A stretch of 42,156 bases of DNA from Candidatus Dadabacteria bacterium (GTDB taxonomy: Bacteria; Desulfobacterota_D; UBA1144; Nemesobacterales; Nemesobacteraceae): NCBI GenBank assembly GCA_009837205.1, contig VXTZ01000019.1, positions 1 to 42,156 on the forward strand, written 5' to 3'. The notes under the pieces are model-generated. The model was given only the letters and a program-made list of their open reading frames with translations. It ran no database searches and had not been told where the DNA came from. The translations under genes were made by a program, and so were the position numbers. Shown here piece by piece: positions 8,883 to 17,531 of the stretch; position 1 is the stretch's first letter, and each line of letters starts with the position of its first letter.

Positions 8883-8910
8883 ATTTTACATCTAGCCTGC
8901 TGAATGTTAA
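8883..8910 (-). promoter_or_regulatory. promoter for folK-hpt(-pepF)
   Basis: On the minus strand TTAACA (8905-8910) and TAAAAT (8883-8888) are separated by 16 bases, just downstream of the folB terminator. Predicted start near 8876, leader about 95 bases. It splits the fol genes into two transcription units. Motif-based only. Confidence 0.45.
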
Positions 8911-8917
8911 GTATGGT

Positions 8918-8945
8918 TTAAAAAACCGCGGAAAAGTCTTCCGCG
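8918..8945 (-). terminator. Rho-independent terminator after folB
   Basis: Perfect 7-bp stem (CGCGGAA at 8927-8933 with TTCCGCG at 8939-8945) and a 5-base loop. On the minus strand it is followed by GGTTTTTTAAACC, giving a T run directly after the stem, as expected for transcription ending downstream of folB. Confidence 0.72.
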
Positions 8946-8986
8946 TTGCGTCTCCGAGAAAACCGGCAAGACGGCACCTGTCCTGC

Positions 8987-9334
8987 TTACCTTTCCCTCG
9001 CTTCGGTCACAGAAACGGAATCAGCAAAACGGAGCGCCCCGGGCTTCTCCACCTTCACCGACGCCCACCTCACCGCCGGATCCTCAAAAACTATATCGCA
9101 TATACCTCCGGCGACTCTCTCAAGCAGGTTAAAATCGTTTGTCTCCACAAAGCTTATGATCTTTTTGTTTATGGCCTTGTAGTCCAAAGTATCATCTATG
9201 TCGTCGCTCTCGGCGGCCTTGCGTCCGTCAAAATCGATGGTGACGTTTATGATCAGGTCCTGGCGGTTCTCCTTCTCCCAGTCATAAACCCCTATTATAG
9301 TACGAAGCCTCAGGTTTTCGATCTTTATTATCAT
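8987..9334 (-). CDS. folB: dihydroneopterin aldolase
   Basis: Folate-pathway aldolase of 115 residues converting dihydroneopterin to 6-hydroxymethyldihydropterin and glycolaldehyde, the step before FolK. Motifs: IIGVYDWEKENRQD with E20, DYKAINKKI, NLLERVAGGI, and KVEKPGALRFADSVSV with the conserved lysine K97. The ATG at 9334 lies 4 bases after the stop of the reductase gene, so these two are one operon, ended by the hairpin at 8927-8945. Confidence 0.93.
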   Translation of the reverse strand: MIIKIENLRLRTIIGVYDWEKENRQDLIINVTIDFDGRKAAESDDIDDTLDYKAINKKIISFVETNDFNLLERVAGGICDIVFEDPAVRWASVKVEKPGALRFADSVSVTEARER

Positions 9335-9338
9335 CTGA

Positions 9339-10052
9339 TCAGGTAAGACTCATGCCTCCGTCAACGAAAAGACACTCTCCGGTGACGTAATTATTCTCCA
9401 AAAGATAGTTAAACGCGTTAATTATATCCTCAACAGAGCCTGGACGCTTCATCGGAGCTCCCCGCGCCATCTTGTGAAGATAGTCATCCCCGAACCCCGG
9501 GGGAGCGAGAACGGCCCCTGGGCACACGGCGTTTACCCGAAAATCGGGAGCGAGTTCCCTTGCAAGCATTTTCGTCAAGTGATAAAGGCATTTCTTGCTC
9601 AGGTTGTAGCAAAAATGCTCAACGGGATTTTTTCTGATTCTCGTGTCAAGGAAATTAACGATAAGCCCCCCGCTTGCCTCAGTGGAAAAAGACTGGGAGA
9701 GGAAAAAAGGTGCCTTGAAGTTTATAGCCATATCGGTTTCAAGAAATTCGGGGGTCATGTCACGGAATCCGACGTTCTCGAAAATTGAGGCGTTGTTAAC
9801 AAGAACACACAGCCCCCCGAAACTTTCCATGACTCTCGGGATAAGCTCCTTTGCGTCATCAGGTGATGAAAGGTCGCACCTGAAAAGCTCGCATTCGACG
9901 CCGGTCCCGAGAATAAGTTCCCTTGTAGCCAGGGCCTCTTTTTCGGAGGAATTGTAGTGAAGGGCGAGATAGTAGCCCTTCCGGGCGAGATTCAGGGATA
10001 TCTCCTTTCCTATTCTCACCGCCCCGCCTGTAACCAAAGCTGCCTTTTTCAT
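9339..10052 (-). CDS. PTR1/FolM-like pteridine reductase (SDR family)
   Basis: Short-chain dehydrogenase of 237 residues. The cofactor loop reads TGGAVRIG (8-15), matching the TGxxxRxG form typical of PTR1 and FolM pteridine reductases rather than the usual TGxxxGIG. NNAS, the YNLSK catalytic Tyr/Lys pair and the C-terminal VTGECLFVDGG follow. It lies 4 bases upstream of folB on the same strand, which strongly suggests reduction of dihydrofolate or a dihydropterin; this may matter if the genome lacks FolA, which cannot be judged here. The frame is open to 10193, but the ATG at 10052 starts the Rossmann strand directly. A generic SDR cannot be excluded. Confidence 0.82.
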   Translation of the reverse strand: MKKAALVTGGAVRIGKEISLNLARKGYYLALHYNSSEKEALATRELILGTGVECELFRCDLSSPDDAKELIPRVMESFGGLCVLVNNASIFENVGFRDMTPEFLETDMAINFKAPFFLSQSFSTEASGGLIVNFLDTRIRKNPVEHFCYNLSKKCLYHLTKMLARELAPDFRVNAVCPGAVLAPPGFGDDYLHKMARGAPMKRPGSVEDIINAFNYLLENNYVTGECLFVDGGMSLT

Positions 10053-10225
10053 TTCACACGGGAAACAACGGTTTTCATGTAGCACACGCTGCAAAAACCG
10101 CCTCTGGGTATATATTGATATATTATTCCCATTGTTTATTATAAGTAAATTTAAAAACGGCCCGCGAAAGCGAAACCCCGGCCGTCGTTTCATATGAATC
10201 CGACGCGCGCTGCCGCGGATCTTTA
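10053..10225. promoter_or_regulatory. divergent promoter region between folM-like gene and tkt
   Basis: This gap separates divergent genes and contains the AT-rich core 10111-10162 (TATATATTGATATATTATT... TTATTATAAG). TTGATA near 10115 followed by TTATAA gives a plausible rightward promoter; a leftward one can be drawn through the same bases. The exact hexamers are not decidable by eye. Confidence 0.35.
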
Positions 10226-12256
10226 ATGTTTGCGTACGGATTTCTCCCCGAGGATGAAGAATTGGAGAACCTTGTAATCAACTGTATAAGAACGCTCGCG
10301 ATGGACGCCGTGGAAAAAGCGAAGTCCGGCCATCCGGGAACCCCGATGGCTCTCGCTCCCACGGCTTTCGTACTTTTCGACAAGTTCTTAAGGCACAATC
10401 CCAAGAACCCGAGTTGGCCCAACCGCGACCGCTTCATCCTTTCCGCCGGTCACGCTTCCATGCTTCTCTACGCCGCCCTTTACGTAAACGGATACGACAT
10501 CCCGATTGACGAGATAAAGAAATTCCGAAGCCTCCACAGCCGCTGTCCCGGTCACCCCGAAGTGGGAATCACGGCTGGAGTCGAGACCACTACAGGGCCT
10601 CTGGGGCAGGGAGTATCGAATTCGGTTGGAATGGCCATAGCAAGCAAATGGCTTTCGGAGCACTTTAACCGTCCCGGCTACGACATAATAAATCATCATG
10701 TGTATTCAATCTGCAGCGACGGGGACATGATGGAAGGAATTTCCTCAGAAGCCGCATCCATAGCAGGACATCTGGGGCTCGGAAACCTGATCTGGATATA
10801 CGACAGCAACAGCATAACTATCGAGGGCAGCACCTCGCTTGCGTATTCCGAGGACACGGAAATGCGGTTTGGTTCCTACAACTGGCACGTGGAGAAAGTC
10901 TCGGATGCAAACAATCTTGAGGAAATTGAAAAAGCCCTAGATCGCGCACGATCCGAAACCAAAAGGCCTTCCATTGTAATATTGAAAAGCCAAATAGCCT
11001 ACGGAAGCCCCAACAAGCAGAACACGTGTGAGGCCCACGGATCGCCACTTGGGGAGGAGGAAGTCAGACTGGCGAAGGAATTTTACGGATGGGACGCCCC
11101 GGGAAACTTTCACGTTCCCGAAGAGATTCTCTCCTACATGAAAGAAGCAGTCGCCAGAGGAAACGATGCCGAAGCGGCCTGGAAGGAGAATTTCAGGAAG
11201 TATTCAAACGAATATCCGGAACTTGCTCACGACTTTGAGATGCTTGATAAAAGGAAGCTGCCTGAAGGATGGGACAGCGACATCCCGTCTTTTCCCTATC
11301 CCGCAGATCCGGTTGCTACCCGTTCCGCGAACTCAAGCATAATTAACTCCATAGGGGAAAAAGTGCCATGGTTCATGGGCGGCGCCGCGGATGTAGGCTC
11401 CTCAACTAAAACCTATATTAAGTGTACAACGAGCTTTTCCGCCGAGGACCGCGAGGGAAGAAACTTTCATTTCGGAGTCAGGGAACATTCAATGGCCGCG
11501 ATAGCAAGCGGCATGTGTCTCAGCGGACTCAGGGCATACGCCTCGACCTACTTTGTGTTTGCCGACTACATGAAACCCTCGATAAGACTTGCAGCCCTGA
11601 TGAAACTTCCCGTAATCTACATTTTCACTCATGACAGCATAGGAGTTGGCGAGGACGGACCCACTCATCAACCCATAGAGCATCTGGCGGCCCTCAGAGT
11701 CACACCCAATATCGATGTCATCCGTCCCTGCGACGCAAACGAGCTTGCGATTCTTTGGAAACACGTGATGGGGCTTTCTGACCGTCCCGCCGCATTCGTT
11801 CTCACAAGACAGAACGTTCCGATAATAGACAGGGACCGCTACGCCGCGGCCGATGGAGCCCTCGCGGGGGGTTATGTACTTGCGGACTCAGACGGCACAC
11901 CTGACATCATACTGATATCCACGGGTTCTGAGGTTCACATCTGTCTCGAAGTTTATGAAAAGCTGCGCGAGATGGAGAAAAATCCGAGAGTTGTGAGTCT
12001 CCCGTGCTGGAGTCTTTTCGAAGCTCAGTCCCAGAAGTACAAAGACAGCGTCCTGCCGCCTTCTGTAGGCACGAGGCTAAGTGTCGAGGCCGGAGCAACG
12101 TTCGGATGGGAAAAATTCACGGGATCGGGCCCCGCTGCCAAGGTCTACGGAATAGACTGCTTTGGAGAGTCCGCGCCATACCAAGACGTGATGAACAACT
12201 TCGGTTTTAACGCGGACACCATCCTAAAGGAATGCCTCAAGCTGCTTGGTAACTAG
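10226..12256 (+). CDS. tkt: transketolase
   Basis: Thiamine-diphosphate enzyme of 676 residues moving two-carbon units between sugar phosphates (pentose phosphate pathway). The start of the enzyme (AMDAVEKAKSGHPGTPMALAP), SAGHASMLLYA, GPLGQGVSNSVGMA, the ThDP/metal motif GDMMEG at 166-171, the pyrimidine-domain block DSIGVGEDGPTHQPIEHLAALR and the C-terminal FGESAPYQDVMNNFGF are all present. It is divergent from the pteridine reductase across an AT-rich gap (10053-10225) that must hold both promoters. Phosphoglucose isomerase starts 4 bases after the stop, so the two form an operon. Confidence 0.96.
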   Translation: MFAYGFLPEDEELENLVINCIRTLAMDAVEKAKSGHPGTPMALAPTAFVLFDKFLRHNPKNPSWPNRDRFILSAGHASMLLYAALYVNGYDIPIDEIKKFRSLHSRCPGHPEVGITAGVETTTGPLGQGVSNSVGMAIASKWLSEHFNRPGYDIINHHVYSICSDGDMMEGISSEAASIAGHLGLGNLIWIYDSNSITIEGSTSLAYSEDTEMRFGSYNWHVEKVSDANNLEEIEKALDRARSETKRPSIVILKSQIAYGSPNKQNTCEAHGSPLGEEEVRLAKEFYGWDAPGNFHVPEEILSYMKEAVARGNDAEAAWKENFRKYSNEYPELAHDFEMLDKRKLPEGWDSDIPSFPYPADPVATRSANSSIINSIGEKVPWFMGGAADVGSSTKTYIKCTTSFSAEDREGRNFHFGVREHSMAAIASGMCLSGLRAYASTYFVFADYMKPSIRLAALMKLPVIYIFTHDSIGVGEDGPTHQPIEHLAALRVTPNIDVIRPCDANELAILWKHVMGLSDRPAAFVLTRQNVPIIDRDRYAAADGALAGGYVLADSDGTPDIILISTGSEVHICLEVYEKLREMEKNPRVVSLPCWSLFEAQSQKYKDSVLPPSVGTRLSVEAGATFGWEKFTGSGPAAKVYGIDCFGESAPYQDVMNNFGFNADTILKECLKLLGN

Positions 12257-12260
12257 TACC

Positions 12261-13976
12261 GTGTCCACTGAAAACAAAGCCGGTTCGGAGTCACCAAACT
12301 ACACCGAATACGCGGGCGATTACGGAAGCATAATCCAATCCCAACTCCTCGAACTTGAGAAAAACCGCTTTGCCGAAAGATTCTTCGAATACGATCATCT
12401 GCTCTGGGCAGATAATCCTTCCGAGATCACGAATCGCCTCGGTTGGGTCCATCTTCCAAAGCAGATGCTCGCGGTAATAAATGAAATAGACAACTTCTCA
12501 GAATCGATAAGGAAAAAAGGGTTTACCGAAGTTGTTGTTTTAGGCATGGGGGGCTCAAGTCTCTCCTCCGAGGTGTTCAGAAATATATTCACCCTCCGCG
12601 ACGGCTTTTTGCGCCTCACTCTTCTTGACACTACGGACCCCGATTTCATTCTTAAGACCCGGGAGAGCGTAGACCTTCTTAGAACTCTCTTCGTAGTCTC
12701 CTCAAAATCAGGTTCGACCGTGGAAACCGTTTCCCTCATGAAATACTTTTACGGCGAACTCGAGAGAAAAACCGGGGCCCCGGGAGAACATTTCATCTGC
12801 ATAACGGATCCTGGCTCAGAACTGATCAAAACGGCTGACAAACATGGTTTTAGCAGGGTGTTCATCAACGATCCGAACGTCGGCGGGAGGTTCAGCGCGC
12901 TTTCCTACTTCGGCCTCGTTCCCGCATCTCTTGCGGGAGTCGATATACGCAAGATACTTCAATCGGCCTTTTCCGTGCTGCTTGAACTTGAAAACTCAGT
13001 CGGAGGAAAATGCCACGAGAGTCCCTCCTTTCGTCTGGGGACATTTCTCGGGGTCATGGCCGAGCAGGGAAGAGACAAGATGGGCTTTATCTTTTCCGAA
13101 AAGCTTTTTCCTTTCGGCTGCTGGGTGGAACAACTGATCGCCGAAAGCACCGGGAAAAACGGAACGGGCATCCTTCCACTGCTTGACGAAGAGGTCCCGG
13201 ACTGCCCACGGCCGGGAGACGACAGGGCATACATTCTCCTTTCCCTGAGGGAGGACGGAACTGTGGATACGGCCGCCTCGCGCATCAGGAACTCCAAGAT
13301 TCCCTTCGTGAAAATAGTAGTTGACAGTCCCGACCAGATAGCCGCGGAACTCTTCCGCTTCGAGTTTGCCGTGGCGCTTGCCGGAAGCATAATGGGAATA
13401 AATCCCTTTGACCAGCCCGACGTCGAATCCGCGAAGGCCTTCGCAAGAAGTTTTCTCGGACTCTACAGGGAAACGGGCGAACTTGAGCCAGAAGAGCCCG
13501 ATTTTTCCAGAAACGGTCTTGCTTTCTCAAGTAACAGGAACATAGAATCCCCGGAGCAGCTAAAAGATATCATCTCTTCAAAGAAAAAAGGGTACGTATC
13601 GATTCAGGCTTACGTAGACCCCGCAGAAGAAAATTCAAAAGAGCTTCTTTCCCTTCGCGCACAGATTGAAAGCATATCACCCGTACCCGTAACCTTGGGG
13701 TTCGGCCCGAGATTCCTTCACTCAACAGGTCAGCTTCACAAAGGAGACTCGGGAGAAGGATTCTTCATTCAAATCGTAAGCGATAATGAAAACGATCTGC
13801 CCATACCTGATGACGTCGGTTCTGCGGAATCGGCATTCTCTTTCCAAGTACTCAAAACAGCCCAGGCCACCGGAGACTTCAGGTCTCTTGACGAAACGGG
13901 AAGGGGGATTGCAAGAATCAGGATACCGTCTGACATCCCGCAAGGCGTACGGAAAATCGCCCGGATTTTCGCCTGA
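12261..13976 (+). CDS. pgi: glucose-6-phosphate isomerase, transaldolase-fusion type but lacking the transaldolase part
   Basis: Interconverts glucose-6-phosphate and fructose-6-phosphate. About 571 residues. VVVLGMGGSSLSSEV, SSKSGSTVETVSLM, GGRFSALSYFGLVP and EQLIAESTGKNG are the SIS-domain and active-site motifs. The sequence style, including LWADNPSEITNRLGWVHLP near the start and FGPRFLHSTGQLHKGDSGEGF near the end, matches the isomerase half of bifunctional Tal-Pgi proteins (about 950 residues), yet the transaldolase half is absent. The frame opens at a TTG inside tkt (12246), but the GTG at 12261, 4 bases past the tkt stop, is preferred. The isomerase call is firm; the evolutionary reading is inference. 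Confidence 0.88.
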   Translation: MSTENKAGSESPNYTEYAGDYGSIIQSQLLELEKNRFAERFFEYDHLLWADNPSEITNRLGWVHLPKQMLAVINEIDNFSESIRKKGFTEVVVLGMGGSSLSSEVFRNIFTLRDGFLRLTLLDTTDPDFILKTRESVDLLRTLFVVSSKSGSTVETVSLMKYFYGELERKTGAPGEHFICITDPGSELIKTADKHGFSRVFINDPNVGGRFSALSYFGLVPASLAGVDIRKILQSAFSVLLELENSVGGKCHESPSFRLGTFLGVMAEQGRDKMGFIFSEKLFPFGCWVEQLIAESTGKNGTGILPLLDEEVPDCPRPGDDRAYILLSLREDGTVDTAASRIRNSKIPFVKIVVDSPDQIAAELFRFEFAVALAGSIMGINPFDQPDVESAKAFARSFLGLYRETGELEPEEPDFSRNGLAFSSNRNIESPEQLKDIISSKKKGYVSIQAYVDPAEENSKELLSLRAQIESISPVPVTLGFGPRFLHSTGQLHKGDSGEGFFIQIVSDNENDLPIPDDVGSAESAFSFQVLKTAQATGDFRSLDETGRGIARIRIPSDIPQGVRKIARIFA

Positions 13977-14067
13977 CCCGTCCCACGCGCGGCCGAAAAG
14001 ACGCAGGGGTCTGCGGCAGAAACAACAGCAAGTCAAGCAATCCGCCTGCACAGGGCACTTTATCAGG

Positions 14068-14096
14068 TTGAAATTATTGCTCCAAAATGGGATAAT
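14068..14096 (+). promoter_or_regulatory. promoter for the double Cache-like protein
   Basis: TTGAAA (14068-14073), 17-base spacer, GATAAT (14091-14096). The predicted start near 14103 leaves a leader of about 110 bases before the ATG at 14213. Motif match only. Confidence 0.55.
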
Positions 14097-14102
14097 CACA
14101 TT

Positions 14103-14212
14103 TATGTCGTTGGGATTCAGGTTGCAAAGCCAAGCTGATTCTAGGTGGCGGGTTCGACCTGAAGACTAACGTGAGGTAACTATCTATGTAAAACACGCAA
14201 AGGGGGTTGAAG
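14103..14212 (+). other. structured 5-prime leader of unknown class
   Basis: The leader can fold into a closing stem of 7 pairs (CAGGTTG 14118-14124 with CGACCTG 14155-14161, one G-U) enclosing GCCA/TGGC (14129-14132 with 14146-14149) and the unpaired strings CAAA and GGGTT. A strong Shine-Dalgarno AGGGGG (14201-14206) lies 6 bases before the ATG. GCAAAGCC and GCGGGTT are reminiscent of cyclic-di-GMP-I riboswitches, but the 5-prime half of that motif is not visible, so no class is assigned. Confidence 0.3.
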
Positions 14213-16768
14213 ATGAGTGCTGTACTCTTACGAAAACCGGGAAGTTCCATTAATTCCAGTGCCGTTATAAAGATACAAAATCCGGTCTTCTTTCTCTGCA
14301 TGTTGGCACTGCTTGTCTTCTTTTCCCACGCGGGTCCGCTTCAGGCCCATGAAATCCCTGGTATCCCGAGCCGCGCAGGCACAGAAGACAACCACAGCCC
14401 CGACAGCATAACAGCAAAAGACGTCAGAGCCGGGAACATGGAAGACATGAAAGCCTTCATGCTGCACGCAATGGCTCACATGGAGCAGCTAATAGACTAC
14501 AACACCGGCCTCGCGCCCTTTCTGCAGCTCATTGAAGAGGAGGGAGGTGACTGGCGCAAAGACAGCATATATATCTTCCGGACGAGCAAAGATGGTGTAA
14601 TACAGCAACCCCACCCCTATTATCCTCCCGCCCAAGGCGGAATCCTGTCACACAAAAATCCCGTTATGAAAGGGCTCATGGACGAGTTACAAGAAAAAGA
14701 AGATGGAGTGGCTTGTCGCAATTACACTTTCAGGAATGAAGAGAGAGCGGCATGTGCCGTTAAATTTAACCTGCACCTCGACAGTCTTTCGTTTCCGCTT
14801 CCGACCATCCTGGTCGGCGGGCTTCACCATAATTTCTCAGATGTGTCCTTTTCCAATCTGAAATGCCCTCATTATGTTCCCGAAACAAGCGCCGTCGACG
14901 TGGTGGACAGGGATACGCTCAAGAAGTTTGTAGACGAGTTCGCTCAATTCTATGTTGAGTGGCGGGAAAGGGTAGGCCTGCTTGAGCTTATCAACTCGGT
15001 GAGTTGTTTCAGGGTCTTGCCATGGAAAAACGATTCCATCTACCTTTTCGCAATGGCTGCAAATAACCGGTTAGTTGTTCTAAACGGCAACACGCCCAGC
15101 CTTGAGAACAAAAGCCTGAATGTTGAAGACGACAACGGAACCAATGTCGGGGATCTGCTGGTAGAAGCCGTAAAGGATTTGCCGCATTTACCTTCCGGCG
15201 AAGGAGCGTTTGTTGAGTATCTCTGGGACGACCCGACTACGCCTGATGACGATATACGCGACGCCGAAGGAAATCTGATACCCGGCAGGGCTCCCGGCAA
15301 TTCTCCCAAGATAACCTATGTCACGTCGATTCCGTCAACCGATGGGCAGGGTCAGATCATCTGGGGTTCCGGCATCTATCCCGAAACAGGTGACGACAAT
15401 GGCTGCGCTATCGCGGAAGGAGCGGACGCACCCGGAAGCGTCCTGCTCAACTTCTTCATGACAGTTCTGTTTTTGCTCCCTGCGGTTTTCCTTAAAAAAC
15501 GCTCAGGAATAAAGAAAGCCTTTGCGCAAAGCGGACCGGCGGCCTTCGTTGTCTGTGCGTTGGCGACACTTGTTTTTCTCTCGGGTCCCGACACAGCTGT
15601 GGCCCATGAGGGCGAACACAACCATAGCATAATTGCCGGAGGTGTAGATGCTTCGGACCAGGATGATATGCTCGAATTCGTTCTGCACGCGAAAGTTCAC
15701 TGGGAAGCCATAGACGATCCGAACGAAAACATAAGATTCGAGAAAAGCCTGACCGTTGACGGAGGGGACTGGAAAAACGGCACCATATACCTCATGGTGA
15801 TAGATGAAGACGGAACGATCTATACTCACGCGCACGACCCTGAGGCGCAGAACGGAACCTTGAATGCTACGGAACTCATAGCAAAAGCCGATGAAGGCGG
15901 TTGCGTTGATTATGTCCTGAACGGCGAAAACAGGGTGGCCTGTGCCGTCAAGTTTGAGCATCCGGTCTGGAAAAGCGAGCTCATACTCATCGGCGGGCTT
16001 CACCATGAGTCTGGTGACGTAAGTTTTTACAACATAAGATGTCCTTATTTCATAAGTGAGATCATTGATGAAGAACCCTATTTCAAGCAGGGGATAACTG
16101 CCAACAAGGTTACAGACAGCGACACGCTGAAGAATTTTGTGAAAGAATTCAAAAAGCATTTCACGGAGCAGGTAGAACAAGCCGGGCAGACTCCCGCCAG
16201 TCTGGCTTCTGTGCGCAACTGCTGGAGAGCGCTTCCGTGGAAACACGGGGCCGTATACCTGTTTGTGATGACGGAGAGCGACCAGCTTGTGTTTTTTAAC
16301 GGGAATTCCCCGGCGCTTGAAAACGGGACTCTTGATGTTGTGGACGACAACGGATGTAATGTAGGCGACGAAGTGGTAAGGGTAGTGAATAATGAGCCGA
16401 GGCAGTGCAGGGACCTGGGGCTGCTGCCCGGGGATGCAGAGGGTTTTGTTGAGTACCTTTGGGATGATCCGACTGATTCCGCTCCTGCTCTCCCGGGAGA
16501 AGGCACAGCCCCGGGTGATGTGCCGAAGCTTAGCTACGTGGAACGGGTAAGTTTCCCCGGGTTTCTCGGTGGCCAGCCACTTATAGTCGGTTCCGGATAT
16601 CATCCTGGAACAAGCAACGACGATGGAGGGTGTGCGGTCGCCGCAACTTCCGCCAGGGGGGGAGCTTTGTTTAACTCGCTTCTTATAGTTTCCGTGTTGT
16701 TCTCCGCGGCTTTGTGGAAAAGACGCCCAATGGGAAAACAGACTGTATCCGACTCTCGGGAACGCTAG
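14213..16768 (+). CDS. exported protein made of two tandem Cache-like precursors fused in frame
   Basis: 851 residues, no relative recognised by name. Two halves align along their length. Each runs: signal peptide ending in AHE (first after about residue 45, second hydrophobic 443-457 then AVA|HEG near 464), a DM..F.LHA..H helix, GGDW..IY..DG.I, R.ACAVKF, GGLHH..DVSF.N..CP, D.DTLK.FV.EF, LPWK..YLF.M, NGN.P.LEN, DDNG.NVGD, FVEYLWDDP and GSG..P. This looks like paired Cache/PDC-type sensor modules. Each half ends DDxGCAxA, a hydrophobic stretch and Lys/Arg (about 394-431 and 803-838), like a C-terminal sorting signal. Start: the ATG at 14213 has AGGGGG six bases upstream; the TTG at 14207 abuts it and is rejected. 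Function unknown. Confidence 0.8.
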   Translation: MSAVLLRKPGSSINSSAVIKIQNPVFFLCMLALLVFFSHAGPLQAHEIPGIPSRAGTEDNHSPDSITAKDVRAGNMEDMKAFMLHAMAHMEQLIDYNTGLAPFLQLIEEEGGDWRKDSIYIFRTSKDGVIQQPHPYYPPAQGGILSHKNPVMKGLMDELQEKEDGVACRNYTFRNEERAACAVKFNLHLDSLSFPLPTILVGGLHHNFSDVSFSNLKCPHYVPETSAVDVVDRDTLKKFVDEFAQFYVEWRERVGLLELINSVSCFRVLPWKNDSIYLFAMAANNRLVVLNGNTPSLENKSLNVEDDNGTNVGDLLVEAVKDLPHLPSGEGAFVEYLWDDPTTPDDDIRDAEGNLIPGRAPGNSPKITYVTSIPSTDGQGQIIWGSGIYPETGDDNGCAIAEGADAPGSVLLNFFMTVLFLLPAVFLKKRSGIKKAFAQSGPAAFVVCALATLVFLSGPDTAVAHEGEHNHSIIAGGVDASDQDDMLEFVLHAKVHWEAIDDPNENIRFEKSLTVDGGDWKNGTIYLMVIDEDGTIYTHAHDPEAQNGTLNATELIAKADEGGCVDYVLNGENRVACAVKFEHPVWKSELILIGGLHHESGDVSFYNIRCPYFISEIIDEEPYFKQGITANKVTDSDTLKNFVKEFKKHFTEQVEQAGQTPASLASVRNCWRALPWKHGAVYLFVMTESDQLVFFNGNSPALENGTLDVVDDNGCNVGDEVVRVVNNEPRQCRDLGLLPGDAEGFVEYLWDDPTDSAPALPGEGTAPGDVPKLSYVERVSFPGFLGGQPLIVGSGYHPGTSNDDGGCAVAATSARGGALFNSLLIVSVLFSAALWKRRPMGKQTVSDSRER

Positions 16769-16835
16769 TCTTTACCTGAAATTTTGTACATAACTGCGGT
16801 CTGCATTTTCAAAGCCGAGAAGTATTTAATCCAGT

Positions 16836-17531
16836 TTATTCGCCCGGGATAAAATGTTTCACCCCTCGCGAAAACCCTATTACTACATCAGTTGCGGTTC
16901 CCACAAAAATGCCATGCTCAATTATTCCCGCTCTCTCCGACAGCCGGTTCGCAAAACAGGACGGGTCTTCAATCTCTCCGCAACTCCAGTCAACTATAAA
17001 GTTGCGCTGGTCAGTCAGGAAAGGAGAACCGTCTTGTGCAAGTCGCAGTTCCGTTTCTCCGCCGAGTGTCTCAAGGTAGTTTTTTTCAGCTTCAAGGGCA
17101 AATTGAAGCACTTCTACGGGAACGGGGAAATGGGTGCCAAGACGCTGAGAGAGCTTTGATTCGTCTGCGACGACTATGTTTCTCCTGCTGTTTTGGGCAA
17201 GCACCTTCTCCCTGAGAAGCGCTCCTCCTCCCCCCTTTATAAGGTTGAAATCGGAGTCGATTTCATCCGCTCCGTCAATGGTCACGTCAATCATCTTCCC
17301 CATATCGAGTTCAACAAGATCAAGACCCAGAGACTCTGCAAAACTCCTTGTTCTTTCGGAACTTGGAACGCAGGATATGCCCGAAAGCCGGCCGTCTCTT
17401 GCACGCCTTGAGAGCTCTTTGATGGCAAACTCCGCAGTCGACCCGGTGCCGAGTCCGACAAGCATGCCCGCACGCACGAAGTCAACGGCTTTTACGCCCG
17501 CGGCTTTTTTAAGTTCTTCGGTCTTGTCCAT
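16836..17531 (-). CDS. rpiA: ribose-5-phosphate isomerase A
   Basis: Interconverts ribose-5-phosphate and ribulose-5-phosphate; 231 residues, normal for RpiA. GLGTGSTAEF (phosphate loop, 26-35), TIDGADEID with D86 and D89, K99 in LIKGGGG and the catalytic E108 in LLREKV correspond to the E. coli active site. ATG at 17531 without a good Shine-Dalgarno. Transcribed alone on the minus strand; a TATAATATTATA string at 17584-17595 marks a likely -10. With tkt and pgi it supplies most of the non-oxidative pentose phosphate pathway in this window; transaldolase is missing. Confidence 0.95.
   Translation of the reverse strand: MDKTEELKKAAGVKAVDFVRAGMLVGLGTGSTAEFAIKELSRRARDGRLSGISCVPSSERTRSFAESLGLDLVELDMGKMIDVTIDGADEIDSDFNLIKGGGGALLREKVLAQNSRRNIVVADESKLSQRLGTHFPVPVEVLQFALEAEKNYLETLGGETELRLAQDGSPFLTDQRNFIVDWSCGEIEDPSCFANRLSERAGIIEHGIFVGTATDVVIGFSRGVKHFIPGE

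Noticed and set aside
14041-14165. Cyclic-di-GMP-I riboswitch (CACAGGGCA at 14049, GCAAAGCC at 14124-14131)
   Set aside because: The two strings are about 70 bases apart, the GNRA-capped hairpin between them is not found, and the first lies upstream of the predicted transcript start.
15503-16603. 366-codon open frame on the minus strand opposite the double sensor gene
   Set aside because: It lacks a start context and recognisable motifs, and mirrors the third-position pattern of the plus-strand gene; a shadow frame.
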